This document shows positions 1 to 7,600 of a stretch of 10,128 nt of DNA, in pieces. A program made the position numbers and the translations under genes. The stretch is from JBAYJY01 sp041664945 (lineage in GTDB: Bacteria; UBP15; UBA6099). The notes beneath the pieces are model-generated. The model was not told where the DNA came from and did no database searches. It saw nothing but the letters and a program-made list of their open reading frames with translations. The DNA lies in assembly GCA_041664945.1 (NCBI GenBank), contig JBAYJY010000171.1:1-10128 (forward strand), read 5' to 3'. The number at the start of each line of letters is the position of its first letter. Position 1 is the stretch's first letter.

Positions 1-795
1 CGTATCATCGAATTTGCGATCGTATAATTCCTCAACCCGGTTTGTGACCAGGCCTGTCATTTCCTTGATCATCTTTCCCTTTTCCGAGGAAAGATAAAAC
101 TGCTCGTGATCTGCGAAAAAACGGTCCTTGAGTTCACGGTGAACCTTTTCCATCGCTTCGCGCACGCGCTCGGTGAGAATCTCGCGCCATTTCGCATCTT
201 CAAGCACAAGCGGAACGAAAGACGAGCCGCGCTCTTCCGCTCTCGCGAGAACGCCTTCTTTTTTGTAGCTCAGCCTCTGGTCGCCCCGCAATGTCACAAA
301 ATCCTTCGTGACCGACACAACCGCGCTGAACGGCACGACTGCTTTGTACGGCGAGGTGAACCCGGAATCGCTGGTCACCGTCAGAAGCAGCAAGGCGCCG
401 TCCTCAAGGTTAACGCTTATGTCCTTCACAAAACCGATGAACTTGTCGTCTCCCTCGAAACAAACCTTCGAACCGAGCAAAGGAATGTCTTTTTCGAATA
501 GTTTTAAGAGATATTGATTGTCGGACAACGCGCATACGTCTGCGGCCTTGGCGAGCGTTATCGCAAAACTCCCGAAGCTGCTCACTGCTGAAAACGGCGC
601 CGCCCGCACTCCCTCGCCCGGCTTTTTGCCGGCAAGCACGAAAGCCGCAAGCCGCCCGCGTTCGTAATCAATAAGAAAACTGCTCACGCCGCCAAGTTCG
701 ATGCCGTCAGTGATGCTTACAACCGGCAGATTACGTATCTCTGTAAGACGCCTCGCGCCCGGCGCGCTTTTCTCCAATGGCCTTATGTCAGACAC
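1..795 (-). CDS. PRC-barrel-like domain protein, C-terminus cut by window edge
   Basis: The reading frame is open for 265 codons from a GTG at 793-795 to base 1, with no stop, so the C-terminus lies outside the window. An in-frame TGA sits two codons upstream, and an AGGTGA Shine-Dalgarno is a few bases before the GTG, which fixes the start. Residues about 17-95 (RLTEIRNLPVVSITDGIELG, later FLIDYERGRLAAFVL) look like a PRC-barrel: an instruction to set a value, a Gly-rich turn, then a 'D.ERGRL..FVL' strand. Residues about 100-175 look like a second, more divergent copy (LGSKVCFEGDDKFIGFVKDI, then VVPFSAV and VTLRGD). Residues 195-265 are charged and helical. There is no signal peptide or membrane segment, so the protein is probably cytoplasmic. 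PRC-barrels are small beta domains found in photosynthetic reaction centre H subunits, RimM and many stress or sporulation proteins; the specific role here is unknown. The fold call is moderately sure; the function is not assigned. Confidence 0.6.
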   Translation of the reverse strand, partial: MSDIRPLEKSAPGARRLTEIRNLPVVSITDGIELGGVSSFLIDYERGRLAAFVLAGKKPGEGVRAAPFSAVSSFGSFAITLAKAADVCALSDNQYLLKLFEKDIPLLGSKVCFEGDDKFIGFVKDISVNLEDGALLLLTVTSDSGFTSPYKAVVPFSAVVSVTKDFVTLRGDQRLSYKKEGVLARAEERGSSFVPLVLEDAKWREILTERVREAMEKVHRELKDRFFADHEQFYLSSEKGKMIKEMTGLVTNRVEELYDRKFDDT

Positions 796-860
796 TGATC
801 ACCTTTGATTTCGGCAGCTAATTTCCGCCGCCTGCTAAATTGCGTTAAAACTAATCAATT

Positions 861-889
861 ATTATAACAGAATATATATATCTAATTAA
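861..889 (-). promoter_or_regulatory. extended -10 promoter for the PRC-barrel gene
   Basis: On the minus strand a perfect TATAAT (861-866) is preceded by TG one base upstream, giving the extended -10 motif TGTTATAAT. A poor -35 (TTAATT, 884-889) lies 17 bases further up, as expected when an extended -10 compensates. The predicted transcription start is near 854, leaving a leader of about 59 bases before the GTG at 795. The surrounding 840-920 stretch is very AT-rich, which helps melting but also makes chance matches more likely. Confidence 0.55.
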
Positions 890-1016
890 CAAGTAAATTT
901 AAAAACTATAATTGCAACTATTTTGTTAAATCGCCTGCCAATTACCGGATGCCTTCATCGAAACAACTTGATTAAAATACTAATGAACCCCAATTGCGGA
1001 TTCAGAATTTCAAAAG

Positions 1017-2105
1017 TCACTCGATCGGATAACGGCCGTATTTTCGAGCGGCGCGGCACATAGCGATAAAATTCTCCGGTTTGACGTCCGGGTGAATTGA
1101 GTTGGACGAAGATAGAATGTATCCGCCGCCGGGGCCAGCGGTTCGGATCGTCTCATGCACATTTTTGTCGACGTCCTCCGGAGTTCCCTTAACAAGCAAA
1201 TCTATACAATCGATATTTCCGAGAACCGCAGCGCGGCCGGTCAGATGTTTTTTAACTTCGCCAATGTCCATGCACTGCGGCTGAATCGGGTGAATGCCGT
1301 CAAATCCGGCCTCGACCAGATCGTCGACGATCGGCCAGAGGTTGCCGTCGGAATGTTTCGCGATCAGGCCGCCAAAACGATGCACCGCGTCCGTTATTTC
1401 CCGGTGATACGGTTTAACGAACTCGCGGTAGTGCTTCGGAGACATCAGCGTTGTGGCGTTCATCGCGAGGTCGCCTTCGAGAATTACTGCGTCGATGCCC
1501 ACCTTGAAGGCTCGTTCGTAAAGCGATATGCAATAGTCGGTGACCAATCTGGCGAGCGTGTGCGCCATCGTAGGATTCAAAATGAAGTCGCCGAGCAGAG
1601 TTTCCATGCTCCCGCGCAGAGACCAACTCAGCTTGAATGTTCCGGGCGAGTGCAAAACAACAGCGCGCCGCCCGCCAAGCGAGGACACGGCGAACTGCGC
1701 GGCCATCATGAACGAGTCGTCGGGAACCGGCATTTTGAAGCCTGCGAGATCGGCTTCGCTCTTGATCGGCCCCTCTATCGGAAACGGTTCTCCGTGCGGC
1801 GTCACCTGCGAAATCACGCCCAGCTTGTCCCGAACCTTGTTACCGCCGAGCAATTCGCGCCCGGTCAGCGTCGGAACCGTCATTGCGTCCATATCCAATT
1901 CCTCGATAAGGTTTTTCAGCGTGAACAGCAGCTTGAACTGCTCGGCCGCGTCCATTTCGTGAATCAGTTTATTCGGCGGGAGGTCTTTTGTGAAATGCGA
2001 CGCCGCGCCTATGATGGAAACCTCATTAATGCCCTGCTCCCAGTATGGAACAGCGTCCGGCGTTCCACCCTTCAATGCCGTCAGAAAACGTTCCTTGTTA
2101 GTCAT
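1017..2105 (-). CDS. uroporphyrinogen decarboxylase (URO-D) superfamily protein, not HemE
   Basis: This complete 362-residue protein starts at an ATG with AGGAG eight bases upstream and ends at TGA. It has the URO-D/cobalamin-methyltransferase TIM-barrel layout: an N-terminal 'NKERFLTALKG..PD.VPYW' opening, 'ILEGDLA' at 208-214, 'KHSDGN' at 250-255, 'LGNID' at 295-299, 'GGGYILSSSNSIH' at 326-338 and a 'KYG.YP' ending. The RQAGRY substrate-binding motif expected near the N-terminus of true HemE is absent, so a heme role is unlikely. Methyltransferases of this superfamily such as MtaA/MtbA bind zinc through His-x-Cys and a later Cys; here the first site reads H251-S-D253, and the later Cys-containing position reads SSSNS. 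The ligand set may therefore be changed or lost. Related proteins are often methyl-transfer or catabolic enzymes of unknown substrate. It has its own promoter and no corrinoid protein gene beside it. Family call is sure; reaction unknown. Confidence 0.85.
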   Translation of the reverse strand: MTNKERFLTALKGGTPDAVPYWEQGINEVSIIGAASHFTKDLPPNKLIHEMDAAEQFKLLFTLKNLIEELDMDAMTVPTLTGRELLGGNKVRDKLGVISQVTPHGEPFPIEGPIKSEADLAGFKMPVPDDSFMMAAQFAVSSLGGRRAVVLHSPGTFKLSWSLRGSMETLLGDFILNPTMAHTLARLVTDYCISLYERAFKVGIDAVILEGDLAMNATTLMSPKHYREFVKPYHREITDAVHRFGGLIAKHSDGNLWPIVDDLVEAGFDGIHPIQPQCMDIGEVKKHLTGRAAVLGNIDCIDLLVKGTPEDVDKNVHETIRTAGPGGGYILSSSNSIHPDVKPENFIAMCRAARKYGRYPIE

Positions 2106-2142
2106 TTTATCCGCTCCTGTAGTCGTTTATCCTATGATGCTG

Positions 2143-2169
2143 CGTCCATAAATAAATTTCTTCAGGACG
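2143..2169. promoter_or_regulatory. inverted repeat spanning the predicted transcription start of the URO-D gene
   Basis: CGTCC (2143-2147) and GGACG (2165-2169) form a perfect 5-base inverted repeat separated by 17 bases. The arms lie 22 bases apart centre to centre, about two helical turns, and one arm lies directly after the -10 box. This is a layout expected of a dimeric repressor operator. The arms are short, so chance occurrence is possible, and the regulator is unknown. Confidence 0.25.
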
Positions 2170-2170
2170 T

Positions 2171-2179
2171 ATTATACCA
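2171..2179 (-). promoter_or_regulatory. extended -10 promoter of the URO-D gene
   Basis: On the minus strand TGGTATAAT gives a perfect -10 (2171-2176) with the TG extension. No convincing -35 hexamer is present at 16-18 bases. The predicted start of transcription is near 2164, about 59 bases before the ATG at 2105. This makes the URO-D gene a transcription unit of its own rather than an extension of the upstream gene ending at 2222. Confidence 0.6.
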
Positions 2180-2221
2180 CGAGGTCCGCTTTAGAATGTA
2201 AAAAATGAAAAATTGAAATAT

Positions 2222-3814
2222 TCATGATCCCGAGGAACGTATATATTCGGCGATTTCTTTAATCGTGTCGTCTGTCAACTGTTCCACCGGAGCGAGATCG
2301 TCTGTGAAAACCTCATTGGTTTTGTTGTTCGTGGAATAAATTTGAAGCGGAATAGGATTTTCATCCGCAATTTCGCGGATATATTCATTATCGACAGCGT
2401 TGTAAACGCTGTTCATCTTTTCCAGAGGCGTCTTCTTAACGGTAGCGAACAGAATAATGTTGGTCTTAGGCGCCATCTGCCTGATATATACGGACGGAAA
2501 AACACGGCTAAGCGTGTTTGCGCATCTATGAACAAGCCTCATATCGTCTCCGGTTCGCCACGCCACGTTGAAGGCGACTACTCCGCGCTCCGTAAGCCTC
2601 TCCCGCACGAGCAGGAAAAACTCGACTGTCGCCATGTGAAACGGAATATAAGACTGATTGTAAACGTCCACGACTATCAGGTCGTATTTCTCGCGGTCGG
2701 CGCGCAGGAACGCGCGTCCGTCCGATATCACAATTCGATCGGTCGCAGCCTTCAATTCCATATATTTATTGCCCAACTCTATCAATCCAGGATCTATTTC
2801 CACGCCTGTAATTTTCGTTTGCGGGAACGTATGTTTTAAAATTCTCGCGTCAGTTCCGCCGGCCGCGCCGAGTATGCAGACATTTTTGGGGTAATCCGGG
2901 TCGCCTGAAAGCAACTTGGCGAGCGGAAAATAGTCGCGGTATGAATCCGTCTTCAACCGGCCTGGAATTATATTCGAATATGTCAGCCAACCCTGATCGA
3001 TGGTCATCTGCCGCATTCCGTTTTGTTTCACGATCCGGGCATAGTTGTATTCAGTTTCGCGTTCCGCGATCATTTTTTCGCCGGGAGCGAATCCTTTAAT
3101 CGGAATAGCATGCGCCATAATCCCGTATGGAATAAAAACAATGAGCGCCAGCAACCATTTGACGCGCGCCAAACCTGCCGCGGCCACAAGCGCAGGAGCG
3201 GCCGAAAAAACGAGAAATGTGAGCCGTGTTCCTATCGTAGGCAGAGTAACAAGCACTGGAAGGAAAACGCCGATGATGCTGCCTGCTGTCGACAACGCAT
3301 AAAGCATTCCAGCGACAGAACCTGCGTCGCGCTCACCGCGAGAAAGTATGCCCGTCGCGAGCGGAAGCGCGCAGCCGAACAGAATAAGCGGCGCCGCCAG
3401 CGCTACAAGCGTCGTCAGCAAAACTCCAGGCAGCATGTTGCCGAAAAAACCGGCGCGGTCGGCCATGTAGGACATAACAGGCATCGCTATATAAGGCGAT
3501 GCTCCGGCATATACCGAACCTGCGAGCGTCAACATGAATAAACGGTCCGGCCCGGCGCCCGCCCGGCTCATGTTGCCGCCGATGTGATAGCCGATCGCCA
3601 GAAACAGCAGCAACGCCCCTATCAGGCCGGCCCAAACAAATACCGACGACCCGAAATACGGCGCGTACAACCTCGACGCCGATAACTCGAGCGCCATCAC
3701 CGCCATCCCGGACACGAACACTTGCAGAAAAATGTGTCCGGAAGGCGTTTTCGGCGCCGGCGCCTGCGGCTTTGCCGCCGGTTGTTGCTTCTTAGTATTC
3801 TTCTTTTTTGTCAT
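2222..3814 (-). CDS. membrane protein with spermidine-synthase-like C-terminal domain (fused transporter-like/SpeE-like)
   Basis: The chosen ATG at 3812-3814 gives 530 residues. A TTG twelve codons upstream is also open but overlaps the likely -10 box. The protein starts with a Lys/Pro/Ala-rich tail of about 25 residues. About seven hydrophobic segments follow, between residues 27 and 238, beginning with 'SGMAVMALELSASRLYAPYFGSS', typical of fused MFS/spermidine synthase proteins. From about 245 comes a Rossmann methyltransferase fold like spermidine synthase: 'VCILGAAGGTDAR' near 312-324, 'GVEID' near 337-341, 'DGRAFL' near 365-370, 'VVDVYNQ' near 381-387 and 'TDDLAPVEQL' near the C-terminus. 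True SpeE has GGGDG in the first loop and a catalytic Asp in a D..DP-type motif; here these read GAAGG and DVYNQ. An aminopropyltransferase acting on putrescine is therefore doubtful, though the VEID adenosyl-binding acidic residue is kept. No speD is adjacent. It probably sits in the inner membrane with the enzyme domain in the cytoplasm; its substrate is unknown. Confidence 0.85.
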   Translation of the reverse strand: MTKKKNTKKQQPAAKPQAPAPKTPSGHIFLQVFVSGMAVMALELSASRLYAPYFGSSVFVWAGLIGALLLFLAIGYHIGGNMSRAGAGPDRLFMLTLAGSVYAGASPYIAMPVMSYMADRAGFFGNMLPGVLLTTLVALAAPLILFGCALPLATGILSRGERDAGSVAGMLYALSTAGSIIGVFLPVLVTLPTIGTRLTFLVFSAAPALVAAAGLARVKWLLALIVFIPYGIMAHAIPIKGFAPGEKMIAERETEYNYARIVKQNGMRQMTIDQGWLTYSNIIPGRLKTDSYRDYFPLAKLLSGDPDYPKNVCILGAAGGTDARILKHTFPQTKITGVEIDPGLIELGNKYMELKAATDRIVISDGRAFLRADREKYDLIVVDVYNQSYIPFHMATVEFFLLVRERLTERGVVAFNVAWRTGDDMRLVHRCANTLSRVFPSVYIRQMAPKTNIILFATVKKTPLEKMNSVYNAVDNEYIREIADENPIPLQIYSTNNKTNEVFTDDLAPVEQLTDDTIKEIAEYIRSSGS

Positions 3815-3840
3815 CAGAGCATCCCGATCCAATTTTCTGC

Positions 3841-3863
3841 ATATTAGCAAACTAAAATCAGCG
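3841..3863 (-). promoter_or_regulatory. possible extended -10 promoter for the membrane SpeE-like gene
   Basis: On the minus strand TGCTAATAT gives an extended -10 with a 4/6 hexamer (TAATAT, 3841-3846). A TTG-starting -35 (TTGCGC) lies 17 bases upstream. Transcription would start near 3834, about 20 bases before the ATG at 3814. This argues against the open TTG start at 3850, which would fall inside the promoter. The match is modest. Confidence 0.35.
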
Positions 3864-3905
3864 GCGCAACAAAAATCGCAAGTAATGAATTATCGGACCG
3901 GCTTA

Positions 3906-3934
3906 TTGTTGAACACACGGATTTATGAAATAAT
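3906..3934 (+). promoter_or_regulatory. possible promoter for the cytidylyltransferase gene
   Basis: TTGTTG (3906-3911) and AATAAT (3929-3934, 5/6 to consensus) are separated by 17 bases. The predicted start is near 3941, which leaves a leader of only about 16 bases that just contains the GGAGGA ribosome site. It points away from the neighbouring SpeE-like gene, so the 142-base gap 3815-3956 holds divergent promoters. Confidence 0.35.
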
Positions 3935-3956
3935 CAAAACGTACGGAGGAACAGAC

Positions 3957-4673
3957 ATGGGAAAGATAGTGGGAGTAATCCCCGCGCGCGGGGGCAGCAA
4001 GGGTTTGCCGGGCAAGAATACGAAGCTGATTCGCGGAAAACCAATGATCGCTTACGTTATTGAGGCCGCGCACGCAGCCAAGCGGCTCGACCGCGTCATA
4101 GTATCAACCGACGCCGACTACATTGCGGACGTCGCGAAAGAATACGGCGCAGAAGTCATCCGCCGCCCGGACGCCATCTCAGACGACGCCGCCCCGATTG
4201 AAGAATCGCTCCGCCACATCGTGCGAACTCTCAAAGAAAATGAAAATATTGAAACCGACGTCACGGTCCTCATGCAGGCGAACGTGCCCATCCGTCCGGA
4301 CGGTATGATCGACGACGTCATTGAAAAGCTGCTCGGCTCGGAATACGATTCCGTCGTTACTGTTTTCAACGTCAACCAGCGCCCTCAGTGGATGAAACGC
4401 GTCGTAGACGGCAAAATCATTCCTTATATGGAATGTAAGGAATTCAGACGCCAGAACCTTGAGCCGCTTTACCTGCTCGACGGCGCAGTCATGGCTGTCC
4501 GGGTTCCCGTTCTTTTCGCGACCGAAGGAACAAACGGAGTCCACGTCTACCTCGGCGACAACGTCGGCATCTATGAACAGGATCGCCTGTACTCAACGGA
4601 CGTCGACAGTCTCGAAGACTTCCGCCTCGCCGAAATCGCGATGGAGTACCTCGAAAAGGAAAGTAGCCAGTAA
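3957..4673 (+). CDS. acylneuraminate (CMP-sialic-acid-type) cytidylyltransferase family protein
   Basis: The 238-residue product begins at an ATG six bases after a strong GGAGGA ribosome site. Members of this family couple CTP to a nonulosonate sugar (Neu5Ac, legionaminic, pseudaminic or Kdo-type acids), releasing pyrophosphate and giving the CMP-sugar donor for glycan assembly in the cytoplasm. The nucleotide-binding P-loop-like motif 'IPARGGSKGLPGKN' is at 8-21, 'VSTDAD' at 49-54, 'RPDAISDD' at 70-77, 'LMQANVPIRP' at 105-114, 'RRQNLEPLYLLDGAVMAVR' at 164-182 and 'STDVDSLEDF' at 213-222. D215 and D217 match the metal-binding Asp pair of the family. The usual 'QPTSPLR' reads 'QANVPIRP' and 'NGAIY' reads 'DGAVM', so the sugar may not be Neu5Ac. 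Length is normal for the family. No neuB, neuC or sialyltransferase gene is in the window. Family is sure; exact sugar unknown. Confidence 0.88.
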   Translation: MGKIVGVIPARGGSKGLPGKNTKLIRGKPMIAYVIEAAHAAKRLDRVIVSTDADYIADVAKEYGAEVIRRPDAISDDAAPIEESLRHIVRTLKENENIETDVTVLMQANVPIRPDGMIDDVIEKLLGSEYDSVVTVFNVNQRPQWMKRVVDGKIIPYMECKEFRRQNLEPLYLLDGAVMAVRVPVLFATEGTNGVHVYLGDNVGIYEQDRLYSTDVDSLEDFRLAEIAMEYLEKESSQ

Positions 4674-4696
4674 CCAGTTGCGAGAACTCGCTACTT
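4661..4696. terminator. possible bidirectional hairpin between convergent genes
   Basis: AAGTAGC (4661-4667) and GCTACTT (4690-4696) are perfect 7-base inverted repeats enclosing the stop codons of the two converging genes. A smaller alternative hairpin, GCGA-GAAC-TCGC (4680-4691), overlaps it. Only 17 bases separate the two genes, so a shared termination signal is expected here. No T-run follows on either strand, so this is at best a weak or factor-assisted terminator. Confidence 0.25.
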
Positions 4697-7600
4697 AATC
4701 TTTATAGTCAGCATACCAAGCGCGCCGATTTTATCCTCAACAAGCAATTTGCCGTTCTTCTTCGCAACCGGCAGTTTCGATTGAATATCTTCAATAAGGT
4801 TTGTCCTATACGCCGATGTCACTTTCAGAAGCGGGTCGACAAGCAACTTCACTTTTCCCGCCTTTCCGTCCATCTCCTGAAGCCGAATAACTATCCCGTC
4901 GCCGTCCTCGGCTTCTTTGACTCCGAGCAGCCGCACATTTGCCGGCGATACGGAAATGAACGAGATCTGCCCCGCAGAACCGCCGCCGCTTTTCTTCACC
5001 CACGCAGCGCTCAACGGGTCGGACACGTCCCGCCCGAACCTTATTATATCCGAGTCCGTCGCCCTTCCATTCGCAGCAGCGATCGCGTATCTGAAAGTGT
5101 ACGAACCGCCCTGCTCCGCCAGATAATTCGTGTGCCAATAGTTATTCATCACATATGAAAACAGCGTGTTGTTTATTCTTTCGAGTTTATTCTGAAATGT
5201 AAGAACGCGAATGTTCTCCGGCACGACAAGCGGCGCGTCCGGAGTAGAAAAGAGAATTGAAAAATCATCGCTCACGACGCCCGCCGCGTCCTGCATCGAA
5301 ATCCAGTCTCGCATCGCCGCCGGCAACTGGTCCTTCTCTGTCGCCATCATCCCGCCCGTCATTTCGAGCCGCGTTTCTCCGCCCGGCACATTGAACGGAA
5401 ACGCGAAATACACGCCTTCCTTAGACAGCGTTTCCATCTTATCGAACTTATTTATAAACTCAATCTTATTAACTTTGTTGTAAACGCGAACGATCTGTTC
5501 GATGCGCGGAAAATACTTCGAATTCCCTACAAACCTGAATTCTCCGTAAACGGCGTTCGAGTCGCCGGGCTTGACCGCGACGCAATTCATTCGCGACTGT
5601 TTAGGCTCTACTTTTCCCGTTACATAAATAAACTCATTCATCGCATATCCGTTCCCGGAATCGATAAGCTCATGCTGCGTTGTTTTGTCATAAACGCTCA
5701 ATATCCGACACGCTTTTTCGTCGATGGTGATTTTGTATAGTGAATTCTCAAACTTTCCGTTTTTATAGGTTGCGCCCGCTGCGGTTTTCGCTGTTTTGCC
5801 TTTTCCGGAGACAACTTCAAAATACCTGATGCCCATAGCCGGCGCTTCCGGCGCCACAAAAAGCAGATTATTCCCGGCGTCTACTGATCCAATCTCTTTC
5901 CCCGTGACTATGTCGTAAACTTTCGTTCCGCCTGTCGAGACGCCATACGGCAACTCGATCAATCCGCCTCGCGCAGCGCCGTAGGAATTCATAATCGCCA
6001 CGATTCGGCCGCCGCGCTTTGGGCCAGGCGCAAACCGGCCCGCCACAGGCTCCAAAAGCGCTTTTGCCCGCGCGATGTTGTTCGCCGCGCCCCACATCGG
6101 CATTTTCTTCAGATGCCACTGTCCGGTTGTCTGCAGACTGTAAGGCGAACTGATGCTCATATCCGCGCCCCACGTATGCTCGTCGTACAAATAAACGCCC
6201 TCTTCGGCCTCCACAAGCTCGGCTTTAAGTTTCGGCGAACTCCCTAACAGCCGCTGCTGAACCGCTCCAAATGCATTCTCAAACAGCAAGTTCCTGTGCG
6301 CCCCGCGAACAAGAATAGTCTCCATCGCCGACGAGCCTTCGCCGTCTTCCCACGAACTCGTCCAGTCGCCTTTCAGCAAAGGCAATGCGCTCCTGTATTT
6401 AACGTCGAACTTTTTAAAAAATTCTGACGGGGTTCCGATAACGACGCGCGGATATGCCCATCGCCGGTTCCATTCGCCGACAACCTCAGGCAGCCGCTCG
6501 CCCGTCGGGCCGTCATCCGTGATATCGCCAAGCGTCCGCAGCGCCGCCAAATCATACGGATACCCCTCGCCGCCGAGCTTGTTCAGAAAATTCGGAAGCA
6601 GTTTCTCAACGACATCGACTCCGCGCGGGAATCCGTATTCAAAGCCTTCGTTATAACTGCCGAAACTGTGGAAAACGATGATTTTGCCGCCGCCGGGCCC
6701 TTCCCATATGAACGCGCGCGGAATGCCTGTCAGGCAGCCGCCCGCATGGTCGGCGTTGAGCGCCGGATAAAAATATTTTATTCCCGCGCCGGAGAGAACG
6801 TCGGGCAGCGCAAAAGTGAATCCCGGCACATCAGTCATCAACGCCGTATCCAGTTTCACGCCGGCCGCCCTCGCGACCTCGTTAGATCTCAAAAACGAAC
6901 GTATCAGCCATTCCGTCGGCGTCAACTGCGTCAGAAAATTCATGTACATGCCGGTTAGTTCGAGCCTGCCGTCGCGCATCGCTTTCAGCGTTCTATCTAT
7001 TGTCTCGCGCGGATCGACTCTCTGCCACGCCTCGATGTCCATGAACGAGGCGGGCCGCTCGTCGTACGCAGCGCTTACGACTTCGACCGAGAACTTCGAG
7101 ACCGGTTTCGCGGTTACGGAAACGAGAAACCGTTCCCGGTTGGCGCCGAGCGGACCGACGATTCTTCCATCCGATGTTCCGTCTTTGAAAAAGGTTTTGA
7201 CGCGCACATATCGGATCGGGTTCTCTTCAGTCTCGCGCCCGTTGCGAACAGCGACGTAAGCGAGCTTCTGGGGCGCTGCGAAACTAAGCTCGACGCGCGC
7301 GCCGCGCGCAGCTCCAAGAGTCAGCCAGCCCATCGGCGAGCCGTCCACCGCCCGCCTGTCGTTGATCGCATCTCCTTTAGGAGCCGTGCTTTTCACTTCC
7401 GCTTTGTAAGCTATGTTCCGAAGCCCGAGAGACTCTTTATAAAATGAATCCGGCGCGCTGCGCGTCAATGGCGTTTCCGGCATCCATTTGCCATACTCTT
7501 CATAAGGTCCAATCCCTTTCATGAGCAGCCATTGCAGCCATGAAATTTCAGCCACCCATTTCATAGGCGCGATCTTCGGATTCTTCTCATAATTCATAAT

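Noticed and set aside
106..501. 131-codon open frame on the plus strand
   Set aside because: Antisense to the PRC-barrel-like gene; no ribosome site and no domain pattern.
985..1003. GAACCC / GGATTC hairpin downstream of the URO-D gene
   Set aside because: Six-base stem with a G-T pair and only a mixed A/T stretch after it; too weak to call a terminator.
1155..2201. 348-codon open frame on the plus strand
   Set aside because: It lies antisense to the URO-D gene, whose motifs, ribosome site and promoter are clear; the product is His/Arg-rich with no recognisable domain.
2190..2221. T-rich stretch after the SpeE-like gene as an intrinsic terminator
   Set aside because: T-runs are present, but the only stem (TGAA/TTCA) is four bases long.
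3023..3541. 172-codon open frame on the plus strand
   Set aside because: Antisense to the membrane segments of the SpeE-like gene; the product is extremely Arg/Lys/Gln-rich, as expected for a shadow frame.
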